A stretch of DNA of 64,000 nt from contig JACDOX010000030.1 in assembly GCA_014549065.1 (NCBI GenBank), positions 1,310,033 through 1,374,032 of the forward strand. The letters run 5' to 3'. The notes beneath the pieces were generated by a model. It had not been told where the DNA came from and searched no databases. It worked only from the letters and a program-made list of their open reading frames with translations. Positions 13,560 through 26,945 of the stretch are shown here, piece by piece. Position 1 is the stretch's first letter. Each line of letters begins with the position of its first letter. This DNA is from Cardinalis cardinalis (taxonomy: Eukaryota > Chordata > Aves > Passeriformes > Cardinalidae). Position numbers and translations under genes: made by a program.

Positions 13560-13715
13560 TGGCTTAGTGAAGCTGAGAGTCAGGAGCTACTCTTCACTCC
13601 TGTCATTTGTGATTCGACCAAAAGCACATCATTTAACTACCTCTGTAAATGCAAATGCTACTATTTACTAAAGAGCACATCTGGTGACATCTGTAAAGCA
13701 GTGACATTCTGAGCT
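13560..13715 (+). mobile_element. possible MIR SINE relic
   Basis: gagagtcaggagctactctt, cacatcatttaactacctct and tgtaaatgcaaatgctacta occur in the same order as the MIR core (AGTCACTTAACCTCTCTG, then CTGTAAAATG). The similarity is weak and judged by eye. Confidence 0.35.
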
Positions 13716-14280
13716 GAAAACAGTCAGGGCTTTTTGTTGTTTATTGCTAATTGAAAGGAAAAAGGGGATTANCAAAAACTTGCACACTTATTTCTGCTAG
13801 GATCACCATGACTGAACTGAGATTTTTCATCTTTTCACACNAGAAACTACAAGGCCACAGAACTACGAAGGAAACACCTGAGCAGCAAGAGGATTCCCCA
13901 GCAGACACATGGCAGAGTGGGCAGGACAAGTGGAACTGGCAGCCAGGAGCAAACCTGCCTTTATGGATTTATGGCAGGCTCCCAGTTCAAGGCCCATCTG
14001 GCTGGGAAGGGGGAGGCTGGGAGGACCATGCACCNCTCACATTTTTGCCATTCCTGCTGCGGTATGGCGTGAATAAATCACAGGGCTGAGGTCAGAACAG
14101 CCAGCCCATAAAGTGATTCATGGGCCCAGCAGCACATTCCCCCAGGACTATGTACTTTATTACAGCAAACCTCAGAACAAGATACAATTTCCTGTCTCAA
14201 GGAGCAGCCTTTAAATCAGGACACCTGGACAGCCCTGCAGTTGCTTGCAGAACAATGGGGCTGAGCCCCACCGCCGCCTC

Positions 14281-14571
14281 TCCTGCTGGCCCTGCTGCCT
14301 TCAGCCAACATCACTTCCAGAGAGCCTCCTCCTGCTGCTGCCTTCACCCAACACCACCTTCAGAGAGCCTCCTCCTCCTGCTGGCCCTGCTGCCTTCACC
14401 CAACACCACCTCCAGAGAGCCTCCTCCTGCTGCCTTCACCCAACACCACCTTCAGACAGCCTCCTCCTGCTGCTGCCTTCACCCAACACCACCTCCAGAG
14501 AGCCTCCTCCTGCTGCTGCCTTCACCCAACACCACCTCCAGAGAGCCTCCTCCTCCACCTCCTGCTGGACA
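14281..14571. repeat. minisatellite, about six units of 43 bp
   Basis: The unit is roughly cctcctcctgctgctgccttcacccaacaccacctccagagag. The gccttca landmark recurs at 14297, 14340, 14392, 14432, 14475 and 14518, giving spacings of 43, 52, 40, 43 and 43 bp. The length differences (+9, -3) fall in the CTG/CTC triplet part. The plus strand is C/T-rich. Because 43 is not a multiple of three and the unit has no stop in any forward frame, long open frames overlap it (14120-14608, 14245-14583) and should not be read as a gene. Confidence 0.92.
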
Positions 14572-16746
14572 TTACTGTGGTGACAACACCATGCAGGCAA
14601 CACGCTGATATAATCCTATTCTTCAGACACAGCTCCCCACCCAAGAAATAAATACTCTCCATATGTTGTTTTTTCGCTCCATTTTAGCTTTTAGGTCTCT
14701 TCTGCACTGTAAAAATTGGATTCAAAACGTTAAGGCAACAGAGGAACTGAAAGGGAAATCATTGGTTTTGATGTTTGCAGGCAGAGCCTGCACTGGAAAG
14801 GGTTTTTTACTTCTTTGCAAGCTGAAGAATCTGACATGCAATTTAGGCTGTAATGTGGATGTTCTCACTGTGATCAAGGGCTGTGATCTAAGTTTTGGGT
14901 TTGGCATCTGGAAAGAAACTGAGGTGGTGACAGAGATGATGGTATTGTTGGACTCCTGAGAAATCTCCCTCCCAGCTAAGAGTAATGTTGCTCTNACACC
15001 ACAGGTTATGTTTCCAGGAGAAAGGAAAGAGAACTCATTTTAAGCCACGAAACAAAGCAGTGGCTATTTTCCACTCTCCATATGCTGTGGAGCCTTTCTT
15101 CTCTAAACACTTCAACCATACAGAGCTCCCAGGCTGTAGAGAAGCAACCTGCCATGGCTGGCTTGTATTCCAGCTGTCCCCCAGGTAAGGGTGAGCCATG
15201 TGCTGGCTGCACTCCTGCTGTTCTCCTTGGAAGCAACAGGACACTTCAAATGGGAGCTTCCCATGTTCACACAAAACAGGACAGAGGAAAAACTTGCTTT
15301 GTCTCCTTCAGGTCCATAATGGATCATCAAAACCAGAGCTAAACTAGGGTCTATTTTTTTCAGTATGCATCGTTCATGATTAAGAAATAGGAAGGGAAGC
15401 TTCCCTTTGAGCATTNAAAGGCAAGATTTTCCTGCAGCTTTGATGACAGTAAGTCATTCTGTACAATCACGACAAACAGTGGAAAAAATCCCGATAATTT
15501 TTACTCTTCAAAGTTCTTTTGGATCTTAAAACTACAGCCATAACAAGGTAACACGTCCCTGGAAAACAGACACACCTGAAAGATGTTCAGAGGATAAAAA
15601 CATAAGAGAAAGTGATAGAGCAGAGGACGTTTTAGGAAAATTTAGATGAGAATTCATCAAATACTGTAAGTTAAGAATGCTATTGAGCTGGTCAAAGCAA
15701 AAAAAATCTAGGTAAGGAAAGAGGAGAAGGAAAGGATTGATAAAACAGATGTAAGCAGCAGTAAACCCATCTGATTTATCCAAGACTGAACCTCCTGAAG
15801 CTATTTGTTTCACAATTACTTTTCCTACAAGTGAAAACAGTTGCGTGGAAAATAACTTCTTCCACCTGCTTATTTTATTTTGTTTTATGCTACTTAAAGG
15901 ATCTCCTTGACTTCAGTGGATTGTTTCAGAGCTTACAGCAGGCAGAATTAAGGCTCACTGATTTTATCCAGTCTGCTTTCCTGTAGAGAATAAATATTTA
16001 CATCATACCCAGTTGCTTCCAATCATTTATTCTGGGGGGCTTAAGAAAAGGACATCCCCTTGGGGTTGAAAGCCATGAGGAAGCCAAGGCTGCTGCCCTT
16101 GTGAGTTTGTCCCAGTGGTTAATAATTTTCACTGTCACAGTCTTATGTCATTCTATTTCCAACCCTTCTGTTCTCAGTTTCTGGACAACGATCATTGTTT
16201 TGACTGTCTCTGCTTGAATAAAGTGTTTTAATATTACTACTATTTGATTTTCTAGATATTAGGACTATCAACTGTCCTATAAAACAGAACTAAAACCTTC
16301 ATTCTATTCATACTCATTAATCCTATTTTTATGCAGCCAAAGTCCTTCTGCTGCCAAGACCACACTTTTTTCCACAACATGGCCAAATCTTTTCCAAGTC
16401 ACTCCTTTCCAAATAATGCACAGTAGACTTCATACTGTTCTGATTTAAATGCTTCATGTTCACATGCACTTTGTGTAAATGAGCTTGCATTAAGAAGCAA
16501 TTTAAATGGCCCTAGATGTCTGCTGTCANATTAGGGAACACTACACTATTTCCTGTATCACCTGCACTGTCATTTTAGACTTGCTTCCAGCTCACTGAGC
16601 AAATGATTATCAGCATCCAGCCCAGCANAAAATCTATTAAGCTCAAAAATGAAGTTCACCGTTCAGTTTTAACTGTAATGGGAAAATGCTGACAGCTAAT
16701 GTTCACTTTAAGCACCTTGTGTATACAGCACTAACAGATAACATGA

Positions 16747-17028
16747 AGGGACTCTTTTCAAGGGCATGCAGTGATAGCACAAGGGATGATGCCTTCAATC
16801 TGANAGAGGATGGAGTCAAATTAGATATTAGGAAGAAATTCTTCANTGTGAGGGTGCTGAGGCACTGGCACAGGTTCCCCAGAGAAGCTGTGGATGCCCC
16901 ATCTGTGGAAACGTCCAAGGCCAGGCTGGATGGGACCGGGATCGATGGAGCCTGGTCTAGTGGAAGGCTTGGAACTGGATGATCTTTAAGGTCCCTTCCA
17001 AACCAAACTGTTCCTTGATTCTGTGATA
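16747..17028 (+). mobile_element. CR1 LINE 3'-end fragment
   Basis: The stretch contains the hallmark avian CR1 3' region: caagggcatgcagtgatagc, then ttagatattaggaagaaatt, ggttccccagagaagctgtg, aaggccaggctggatgggac, ctggtctagtggaaggcttg and aaggtcccttccaaacc, ending in the ttctgtgat 8-mer tail type. It is 5'-truncated, as is usual for CR1, and has no usable reverse transcriptase. The short open frames across it are relics or chance. Confidence 0.93.
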
Positions 17029-20000
17029 ATGTTGGGAATTGGTCTTCTACAGAAGATTAATTATACTTAATGCAAAATTACTTATACTAAACAAGGTTGG
17101 GGTTTTTTTAACCAAACTTTAGAGATAATCAAGGAACCATATCACATTTTTTTGGCATTACGCATCTTACACAAAGTAATTTGACTGGTATTAATTGAAG
17201 GCCTATTCTTTATATTATCAGAATATTTTATCAGCTTATTCATCACTCTGCTCATGAATTGTAACAGTTAATCAATTCATAGCACGTTAGCCACCCTCTG
17301 CCTGCTATTCTGCAACACTTCCAGGACTTCAGCATTTCCGTAACTTCTAGAATTTCACCAGAATTCCAGTATTTATTAAACTTTCAAGGAGCCAAAATTC
17401 CCTTTCGCCAACTTCTCCAGTGTTCTTAGATTCTAAAACCCGTAANATGCTACCCCCAACACATGTGTAACCTCTTCAGCAAAAGGAAAGAGAAGTATGG
17501 AATGCCACAGTGCTTTTCTAANAAGAGGCAAAAACATTTCTGCTCAAGTTCTATGTGATCCAAATTAACAACAAAGGATGTTACAAACCAGTAAAGNAAC
17601 ATTTTAGGCATACTACAAATACCTCAAGTGGCCTAATAAACGGAAAAAATCTTTCTTGATTTTGTTTTTTTCAGTAATTGTGATTATGCTGNCTATTTAC
17701 TATCAACAGAAAACAGCATTTTTTAAGTAATTGAACAGGGCTTTTTGAATGCTGGCATTAAGAAAAAAACAGAGGTCTTTCATCACTATAGCAAATACAA
17801 ATGNTTTCCTCTCTGAAATCAAAGACAGAATTACCACTGACTTCATATAGTAAGAGCTGTATTACGGGACCAGACTCTCACTTCCTTCCAAATGGCTTCA
17901 AACTTTCAATACAAGTTCCCAAAAAACTTTCAGCATTTCACCTATCTACTTAAAAACACACATAAAATCATACTTAATAACAAGCTCCAAACATTTTAAT
18001 GCTGCAAAGTGAAATTTGCAGACATTGTTTAGCTCTACGTGCTTGTGGGGATGCTTTATGCTGTCTCAGTCTTCTGTTAAATGAATGCACACAGGTTTGG
18101 CCAAAGGACTTGTCTTTCATCTTCAAGACCATATTTACATAATATAATTTACTATCTTTACATAAGATAGGGACTATGGNAGGAAAGCACCTTAAGTTGC
18201 TTAGCAAAACCATCACCAGGCAGAACAGAGATTAACACTGGCAGATCCCTAGGAATTTTTTGGCTAATCATTCGCAGCAAAGTGCTCAACTGTGACATAG
18301 AGTGGCTTCAAGGGTGGAGTGAAAAACCAAGTTTTTGTTGTGAATGTGTAATTTCAAAAAATCTGACATTCTATCATAGAGTAACATAATATTCTATTAT
18401 TAACATGATTTCACTGCAAAACAAAGGAAGGAAGCAAAAGGACATGCAAGGATATTTTTCCCCTCTCACACATCTTGCTTTTTTACTTACTGGTGCAATA
18501 GGAACAGGGGAAAGGTAAAGGTGACTAAGTAGAATAAAAGTAGAAATGAGAAACAACTCCCCTTGAAGGCTACAGTACCATGCATAATCTTCTATTTAAA
18601 GGCAACTTAACCATAACTGTGTCCATCAAGACATCCCTTTGCTGTCCCTCAACCTGACAGCTCATTTGTTCAACGTGCCAGGGATGCCANGAAAAGCTGA
18701 GTGAAGTGCCAAACTCTCTGGCTGCTCCAGGTGATGCTCTTTGGTTACAGCAAACACCCAGGGAAGCCTGTTTTCCTGCCCTGCAGACAAGCCCATCCCA
18801 GGAAAGCCTTACCTGTGGCAAGCACAGCCCAGCACAAGCCTGGCAAGGGGATTAACACCTCTGCCTTTCATGTGGCTGGGAGGGAAGCGTGTGTCCAGGC
18901 AGCTGTGAGAGCCCCTCTTCCCAGCAGGATGGCATCATGCTCCCAGCAGAGGTCACTCTGAGGGGAGGAAAGCAGTAACAACCTGGCTGGAACAGACACT
19001 TTCTTCAGGGAAAAGCCACTCATTTATGTTTTCAGTCTCGTACGCCTCACTGCGAAAGATTTTGAAGTAATTAATTTAAAAATAGAGCAGGACAGTCAGC
19101 TCTAGAAGGAGAAATCAAGTACATACACTAAATGTAACCTATTTCAGCCTACAGAAAATACTTCTGAGAGTAATGGCCAAAAGACTGTCTGGGAAAAAGA
19201 ATGTTTTAGAACAAGGAGGCTATCACACCATAACAGCTTTACAGCTTTCAAGTCAAAGGCTGTTTTTCATTAATATGGCTGGTCAATATTATTTTGTTTA
19301 AATTAGCATTTCACATATTTTTGATGTCCTGAATTAGCTGCCTAGCTGTAGACATTTTCTTTTCCTTTTCCTCTAGTTGAGACTGCTGAAAAGAGTGAAA
19401 GAATGCTACCTACAGAAGAATTTTTAGTTTCTAGTAAACCCTTTCAGAGCAAGAAGTGATGTCGGCATAAACCAAAGCAGTTGGAAGAAATAAAATGGCA
19501 GCTGAGAAGAGATCCCAGACTCTCCAAGACAGTCTCAAACGGGTAGCAAAGGATGACTGTGTGACCTCAGACAGCACACTGCTTCCTCAAAAAAAAGGGA
19601 TTTATGACTGATGAGCAATGTAACCAGTATTAGACAATATGCCCCCCAAAAGGACACAGACAAAAGCTGTGTTTAGATTAACATACTCTCCTTAATTTCC
19701 CACATACTCGAATCACTCCAAGCCCTCAAATGTTCTGCAGTTCTCCAATTATGAAAAAACAAATTAAAATCCAACAACTTCAAANGAGCGTGTATGACAC
19801 ACATCCAGCCATGCATGGGATTTCAAACAAGCACATCTGAACGAGACAGTAACTCTCCCTAAATCTAAATGGCACTTTCTTACAAAATGTGAGAACTTTT
19901 TCAGGTTCAGAGTAAGTACAGGAGGTACATCCATGCTACTCAGTAATTTTGGGAGGGGAGGGTGGAAGAGAAGGGGGTTTTCACTGCAATTTGGTTACAA

Positions 20001-23000
20001 AGCTTGTTTGCACAGGGCTGTGCTGGCCTCATGGTGCCTATTCATAAGAGATCCCCAGAAGGGCTGTAAAGTCTGCCTATAGCCCAGGTGCTATAATTGC
20101 TGTCTGTCAAAACAGAGCTGTTTTCTCAGCAAACATTTCAGAATGCCCAGTGCTAAGTTGATTAGTTAGTGGGTTTCTGGGGAGGAATATAAGGATGATG
20201 GCTGAGAGACAGAGCAAAATTGATGACTCGGAGACAAAACTTGGATTTCATTAAAACACTCCAGAGAGTGTTTAATTTCTCAAAGAGAATTCCTGCCATT
20301 GAAAGGGAAGCAGGTACCAGGAAGGAGTTATTACCAATAATGTCTAATTTCCACTGCAAGGAACATTAATCAGTTCAAGAACCAAACTCAGGGGCGTTAT
20401 CAGCACAGAATCTGGCTCAGTTATCCCTTGAGCTTGGCAGTTCCTACAGAGATACCATGATACCATTCCCATGCCAGAGGTGTCTCCCCTTCAGTACACC
20501 CAGTGAGCTTCTGAGGCTTCTCTGGAACACAGGAGCTTTGAGGGGCACCTCCACCTTCANAGTGTGCTGACTCCACATCCAGACTGCTCTGGGCTGGTCA
20601 TGGGGAAAGACAGACCTGGCTTCCTCAGCTTTCAGCAGCACTGACCACACAGAGTCCATGGAAAGCACCACATGAGCTCATNTGGTGNNTCTGGACAGGC
20701 TGAGCCTGTGCAGGGCCTGGACACCTGAGCCTGGGAATTCCAGAAAAAACATTTCTGGCACCAAGCTGTGCATGGGGACCTCAGGGCTGCAACAGGGGGA
20801 CAGCAGGAGGAGTTGGCACNAGGGGAAAAGGAAGGAAATGAGGGGCATACAGCACAGCAAGGCTTCAGGCATCTTCTGCAATTAAAGAAACTCTTCACAG
20901 ACCCTTAAAGTGGCAGAAGGCATTAGGGGTGTGCTCAGGCCGTGACTTAGAACTTCCTACCTCACCAGCCTGGTTGAGAAGGCAGCACAGATGGAATCCA
21001 TCCACAACCACAGCAGCCCCTTACAGACCCCTTCAGGAAGGGCTTGGTGCAGCAGGCTCATAATGGCTCTTCCTGTACATTTATCTGCACTTCTGTGTTT
21101 TCCATTAGTAACCACTGCTCCTGAACATCCACAGTATTAAAGCAACGTCATTTGTACTGCTCAGGTTACATCAGTGTCAACACTCACTCCAAGCCCTAGG
21201 GTTTCAGGGCTTTGGAATTTTGCCACCAAGCTTCCCTTCAGGCATGGCAAAGTGGGGCTCTGCCTGCCCTCATTTCCCAGGTATCTTCACGTAAGGATTT
21301 TTACAAAAATCCCTCTGCAAGCATTTAAGATGTTTTTGTTTTTCTCGAACTAGAAATGTCTTTGATTATTACTACTGTTATTATATTTGACAAGGGTTAA
21401 TTGTGAAGTCTCAAAATGTACATTAAATGACACAACTAAAATGCAACACTGTTAAATTCAGCACAGCACAAGTTCCTACTAGAGTGCACCTCTATTTAAA
21501 CATTAGCTGACACATCTTAAGACTACAGAGGGCATGACAATGGGTAGTTAGAGGAGTACTCAAATAGTAAAAACAAAAAGTACTAACATTTCATAATCAT
21601 TTAGGAAAAAATGTTGAATTGATAACAAAGCTTAAGCATTGCAGTAATTTGAATAAAAATTCTAATGATGCAATGGACTGATATAACAACTTCTGAGATT
21701 TAAGACTGATTAACTAATTTAATGATTTTTAACAACACCCCGAGGAATACAAACCTATCATTACTCTGTTTTTTTNCAAACTACTGGTCATTATAGAGCA
21801 GTCTGGGAATGCACCTGTGAAGCAGACAACGTGCCAAAAGGCCTTCAGCAAGCTCTCTGGTCCACTTGAAAAGGCATTTATATATGTTATCACTCCCAGC
21901 ATTGCCTCAAACCAGGCACNGGCTGCACAAGTAGAATTCACCACCCAGAACCAAATGCACAGGTTCTGAGCCACACACCTCACAGTGGAACCAGAGCTGG
22001 GCAACAAAATGAAGAACACATGAATCAACAGGAGAACAAGAGAATACCTGTTTTGTCCCCAGTTCTGGGAATCAAAACTGCTGCTGTGAGAGGATCTACC
22101 TGTAAAAGTGGGATCCACAGCCCACAAGAGCTCAGAGACACATCTAACCAAGGCAGTTGCACATCACTGACTGTCCCAAGCTGCACACTGTAAGTGAAAA
22201 CTCAATGATGACAGAGTGGGNACAGGGTGCTGATCCCTTTATTGACAGCTTGTTCTAGAGCATTATCTGGGAACTGGGAGATTTTGTCTCACAACTTGAA
22301 ACCCTCACTGTAGGGTGCCTACTGGAGCAACCAGGCAGTATGATATATTTTATAACTTTTCATTTCCTATGCAGAAGGAAANACAAAACTGGGGCTCTTT
22401 ACTGATAGTACTCAACAAGGTTCTCACTTCATATTAAGCTATTTTAAGCATTTTCTTTTTTTATTGTCTTANACCTATAATCATTATGTCATTAAAAAAG
22501 CTCATACCAGGTCCACAAAATGCTTTCCACTTTAAGAAGGTGTAGAAGACAGTTTTGCATTTAAAATAGGAAGAACAGGTGGACTCTGCAAAGTCTCCTT
22601 TGCACATCCAACCAAAGGTGGTGTTTAAAAGTTAGTTTAAAAGTCCTCTGCACTCTGAAAACAAATACATCAGATATGANGAATTGCCACAGGAAATATT
22701 CTGTTCTTCAGGGTTACTTTCCAGATTAACCATTGGTTTATTGATTGATTCTTAAGGATTAAGCCTTCCACTTCCCCATTTTGCTTCAAACCATAGTGGC
22801 CACAACTGCACAACAGCAGCTGTTCCACCCAGAAGGATCCAGCTGTTCCTGCTCCAGAAGGATCAGGAATGGTCTCTGAAATACCACATAGCTGAGCCTG
22901 GACTGCTGTGGAGACCAAAACCAAGAACTGCCAAAATTTGGAGCTAATGCCACTCTAAAGATGGAAAACTGAAGAGCAGTCAAGTTATTAGTCAGTACAG

Positions 23001-25904
23001 TGGGCTTTGTAAGGGCCAAAGGGAATTTTTCAACAGGGTAGGAGATTATGCAATGCAAATGCAACTCAATGGAAAAACTGGATCCAATTATAAATACAGA
23101 TTTTTATTAGATAGTTTCTAGACCATGCTGAAGAACAATAGTCTAACTTGTTGATTTCNGTGCTAGAATTTGATTTTCCTCCAGCTAAGCTGCATGCAGA
23201 CATTCCTCTTTTTGAATCAAGGGGCAACCACACTACTAAAAATAATCATTCTGTCTCCCTTTATATGAAGTTCCCAAATCAACCAAGGTTACCAGGGTTG
23301 CACATTCCATGATAATACCAATATGTCTGAAACTGAGCCTACTGCTGACTCNTGAACAGGCACAGGACCTGAGGGCTCCAGATTTAGCACAACAGTGTTC
23401 CACAATCAAACACAATTCTAGAACATGGACACACTGTTAGATCAAGACCTTATACCACCTGCCAAGAAGCTACAGTATTCAGGATTTTTGTGTCACTCAA
23501 AAAANCCCAAATAACAGACTTCATGTGGCTCTTTACAGATACCCTTTCAATCACAGCTTAGGGCATAAAAAGGTGGACAATATGAATTATTGAATTAACG
23601 TCTTATCATCTAAATGGCTGCCACCCACACTGATCTTTCTGTCTTATCCTGTTTTAGTAGGGTCACCAAGTTCATTCCCCTGTAAAAAAAGACAACCATA
23701 CCATATAACCACTTTCAAGTGCAGTACAGTTTCCTCTTTAACCACTAGCTACCAGAAGATTTCCATAAATTACACTGGTCTGCTGTCTAAGACAGCAGAA
23801 TTCTAACCAGAACCAGACTGGGGCCCAGAGCTTGAATGTAAAAAGATTTTCTGAGGCTTGATGCACAAGACAGGGATTCAGAACTACTCCACCAAGTCTG
23901 AATTTGTAGTTAGGAAGGACATTCCCATTTAGAGTCACATTATGCTGCAAGTTGTGGTAGCATCATGTATTAACATGGGGAACAGCAGGTAGGAGAACTT
24001 TCCCTATGAATTTCCTTGAATAATCTGGATTCCTTTGCAGTGGAGAGGCAATAACCTCCCANACACCTTAAAACTCTTTAACTGGCATGCAAATGGAAAT
24101 TCCTCCATATGTTTAATAACTTCCAGTGAAAATTACACAGCTCAAAATATTGTACACAAGAATCTGAAATACTGCAGGCACATCACTTGAAAAAATCAAA
24201 TAGATGGAAGATTGGGCTCCAGTCATTTCTGTAGCCCCTCTGGTATGATGGATACAAATTCTCATGTTGTTACATTTCAGCAGATGAAAGGATCTCTGTG
24301 ATAACCTTTCACACCCTAAAGATGCTTCCTCTGGATATAACTTGCATTGCCATCTTATTCCCACAAACAGTAGCAAACAGGATATGGTGGGGAAAGCTCA
24401 CCCTGCACAAGCTGAGATGCCTCACTGCTGCAGCCACAAGACAATAAAAGAGATTGGTTGAGATTTTTACAAGTTCTGACAGCCAATTCCACTACTGCTG
24501 GCTGGCTCATANGATTTAAATATCTGCATCTCAAGTTTTATAACTTGCCTCCCTAAGGAATTACTAAGCTTCTTTCCAGAGACTATTTAGAAGGGAAACC
24601 ATTCACTTTGGAAAAGACAGGTCTAATGCCCTTACTCTGGGGGCTCTGGTTTTGGCTTAGTCCCTTCTGCTCCCTGTCAGACACAACAAGAGTGAACCTG
24701 ATTGCTGTGAGTCAACAATTCTAATCCATAAAGTTCAAACATCAGGATGCCAAGGACCAGGCTTCACTCACNAGCATTACTGCGTCAGGCTCTTATTTCC
24801 TGAAATTAATGGAAAAATCTGAGGTAAAGGAAGATAAAGTTACAATAAGGAGGAATAAAAACGTGATTGCAATTGTAGCAAAAGGCAACCAGATAGATAT
24901 TTCCATTATAGGGAAACCTAAAGCAAACTTAATTCTTAGGTTGCAAAGAATCCCTGTGTGATCAAACTTCTTAAAAACTGTTTGTAGGCACTTCTGAAAG
25001 AACTCCAAACCTGCTTCCTCCAATCAAGTCTTGCTGTTTTCACCAGCAATCAGGGTAATTGAGGTGACCACAACTCCAACTAAGCACTTAGATCTGATCC
25101 ACTTCGACACTTGATAATATACAGAAACACTGCAGAAAGAGGCATTCCTAAGAGAAACAGGATTAAAGCCATATGACAAAAATATCTGTAGATTCTTAGT
25201 CTTATACCCCATCCACCTATGGGACAAACAGAATTGTGCTGCTTGTCTTTTTAGGCAAAAGTCCATGATTTTCTTAGCATCTTACCTGAATGATTCCAAA
25301 GTAATTTGGGCTCAATGTTGTCTCCTTAATTTCAGTAATCTGTGTTCTAAATAATACATTTTGTAATTTCAGCCTTTCAGACCTCACTGCCATGCTTTTC
25401 TCTTGGTTGCATTTCTTCAGTTCTGTTATAAGTTGTAACACAGCCTATTGGCCCAGTCACTCATATTTTGCCAGCATTGAGAATTACAATATTAAGGATT
25501 TTATACAGCACATCCCTATGTAAGTTCATTCCCATATCCACTTATGGACCTGTTGTCCAGGAATCTAAGCCACATTTGATCCTGCAGACACTGTCTCCCC
25601 AGTGCAGAGCTCTCTGTGGCCACAAAGCCTCAGGACCTGCTGCATAAAGAAGTGTTTTCCCATGTTTTAAGCATGTTTGACACCTGGCAGAAGAGTAGAN
25701 CCTCCCTGTGTAGCTCTGACCTCCTGCACCAGCAGCCTTGTCTACATCTGTGCAAGAGTTAAAACCCAACATGGAAAATAAATTCCTTCTTCCCATGCAG
25801 AAAATATTCTTTGTCACTCAGCAAGTGGCATGGTAGTGCATCAGTAAGCATTGTTACACTCCCGTAATTTCTCTGTAACGAAAATTTTAAATAACATTTG
25901 ATGC

Positions 25905-26427
25905 TCTATTGGGTGTCTATGACGAGGNGCTGGCAGCAGAGGGATTGCAGAAGCCTCTGGCAGAAGAGACCAGGGCTGCTGTGTGCTGGACACAGCCAGC
26001 TCCTGATGGCTCCACAGGATCCACTGCAGGACACTGCTCAGCCCCTCAGGCCAGCTGGTGCCATCTCTGGGAAAACATATTTTAGAAAGAGCAAAACCTA
26101 CCACAGAGCAAAGGAAGGGCGTGGGGGGAAAAGGGTCAGAAACANCACTGGGAAGAACAGGTTCAGAGAAGGAGGAGGGGAAAGAGGTGCTCCAGGTACA
26201 GAGTACAGAACTGCTGAAGCCCATGGGCAGCCCATGGTGGAGCAGACAGTCACTGCTGCCCTCGCAGAGCAGATCTTTTCCTGGAGGACTGCAGCCCCAG
26301 GGGGAAAGCCCACACTGGTGCAAGGAAAGAGCTGTGTGGCTGGAGAAGGCTCTCAGAGAGAATGGATGAAATACTGTGAGGCTACTTTGCTTGCCCTGCT
26401 AGATTTGGGGGAAAAGCCAGGCTTTGG
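25905..26427 (+). repeat. probable older avian interspersed repeat, left part
   Basis: This GC-richer stretch stands out from the AT-rich intron. It has loosely recurring phrases such as ggactgcagccccaggggga, cccacactggtgcaagga and ctgctgaagcccatgggc, which resemble an avian repeat I have seen with LTR-like features, judged from memory. The open frame across it (25898-26569 plus) runs on into CR1 sequence and is not a gene. The boundaries and family are uncertain. Confidence 0.4.
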
Positions 26428-26598
26428 TCAGACACTGGAACAGGTTTGTCAGAGCAGCTGTGGATGCCCAGCCCCTGGAACNGNTCAAGGCCAGGCTGGA
26501 TGTGGCTTGGAGGAACCTGGTCTAGTGGAAGGTGTCCTTGCTCACGGCAGGGGTCTTGGAACTAGATGACCTTGAAGGTCCCTTCCAAACCAATCTAC
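26428..26598 (+). mobile_element. CR1 LINE 3'-end fragment
   Basis: gacactggaacaggtttgtc, caaggccaggctggatgtgg, ctggtctagtggaaggtgtc and ggaactagatgaccttgaag are the CR1 3' landmarks in order. The fragment ends near ccttccaaaccaatc. It appears to lie within, and split, an older repeat (see 25905-26427 and 26640-26945). Two Ns occur within three bases (26482, 26484). Confidence 0.9.
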
Positions 26599-26639
26599 AA
26601 ATCCTCAGAGAAACTGTGTACTGACCATACCCACCCCAT

Positions 26640-26945
26640 CCCTCCCTGCACTGAGAGAGCAGAGGAGTCTGGAGTGCGGGACTGAAGGGGAGCGTAGGAA
26701 ATAGGACTGGAGGGATGCTGCTTTATTGTTTGCCTTGGTTTCTCACTACCCAAACCTTTAATTGGCAATACATTNATTTTCTCTGAGGTGACTTTGTTTT
26801 GCCCATGACAGCAATCAGTATCTCCCTGTCTTTACCATGATGCATGAGCCTTATCCTATTTTCTACTCCTGCTGTGTAGAGGAGGGTGAGTGAGAGGCTG
26901 GGTGGGAGTTTGGCCCTTAGCCAAAGTTAACCCACCACAGACATA
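26640..26945 (+). repeat. probable older avian interspersed repeat, right part (LTR-like)
   Basis: ggcaatacattnattttctc, gtgactttgttttgcccatg, atctccctgtctttaccatg, gaggagggtgagtgagaggc and gttaacccaccaca match, from memory, a widespread avian repeat with an LTR-like 3' part. The CR1 at 26428-26598 separates it from a plausible left part at 25905-26427. No terminal repeats were identified, so this is a low-confidence call. Confidence 0.4.

Noticed and set aside
14120..14608. Proline/leucine-rich repetitive protein
   Set aside because: It is produced by a 43-bp minisatellite open in several frames because the unit has no stops; there is no independent coding evidence.
25898..26569. Longest plus-strand open frame (223 codons)
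   Set aside because: It runs through an older repeat and into a CR1 3' end, its composition follows GC-rich repeat sequence, and it lacks a recognisable domain.
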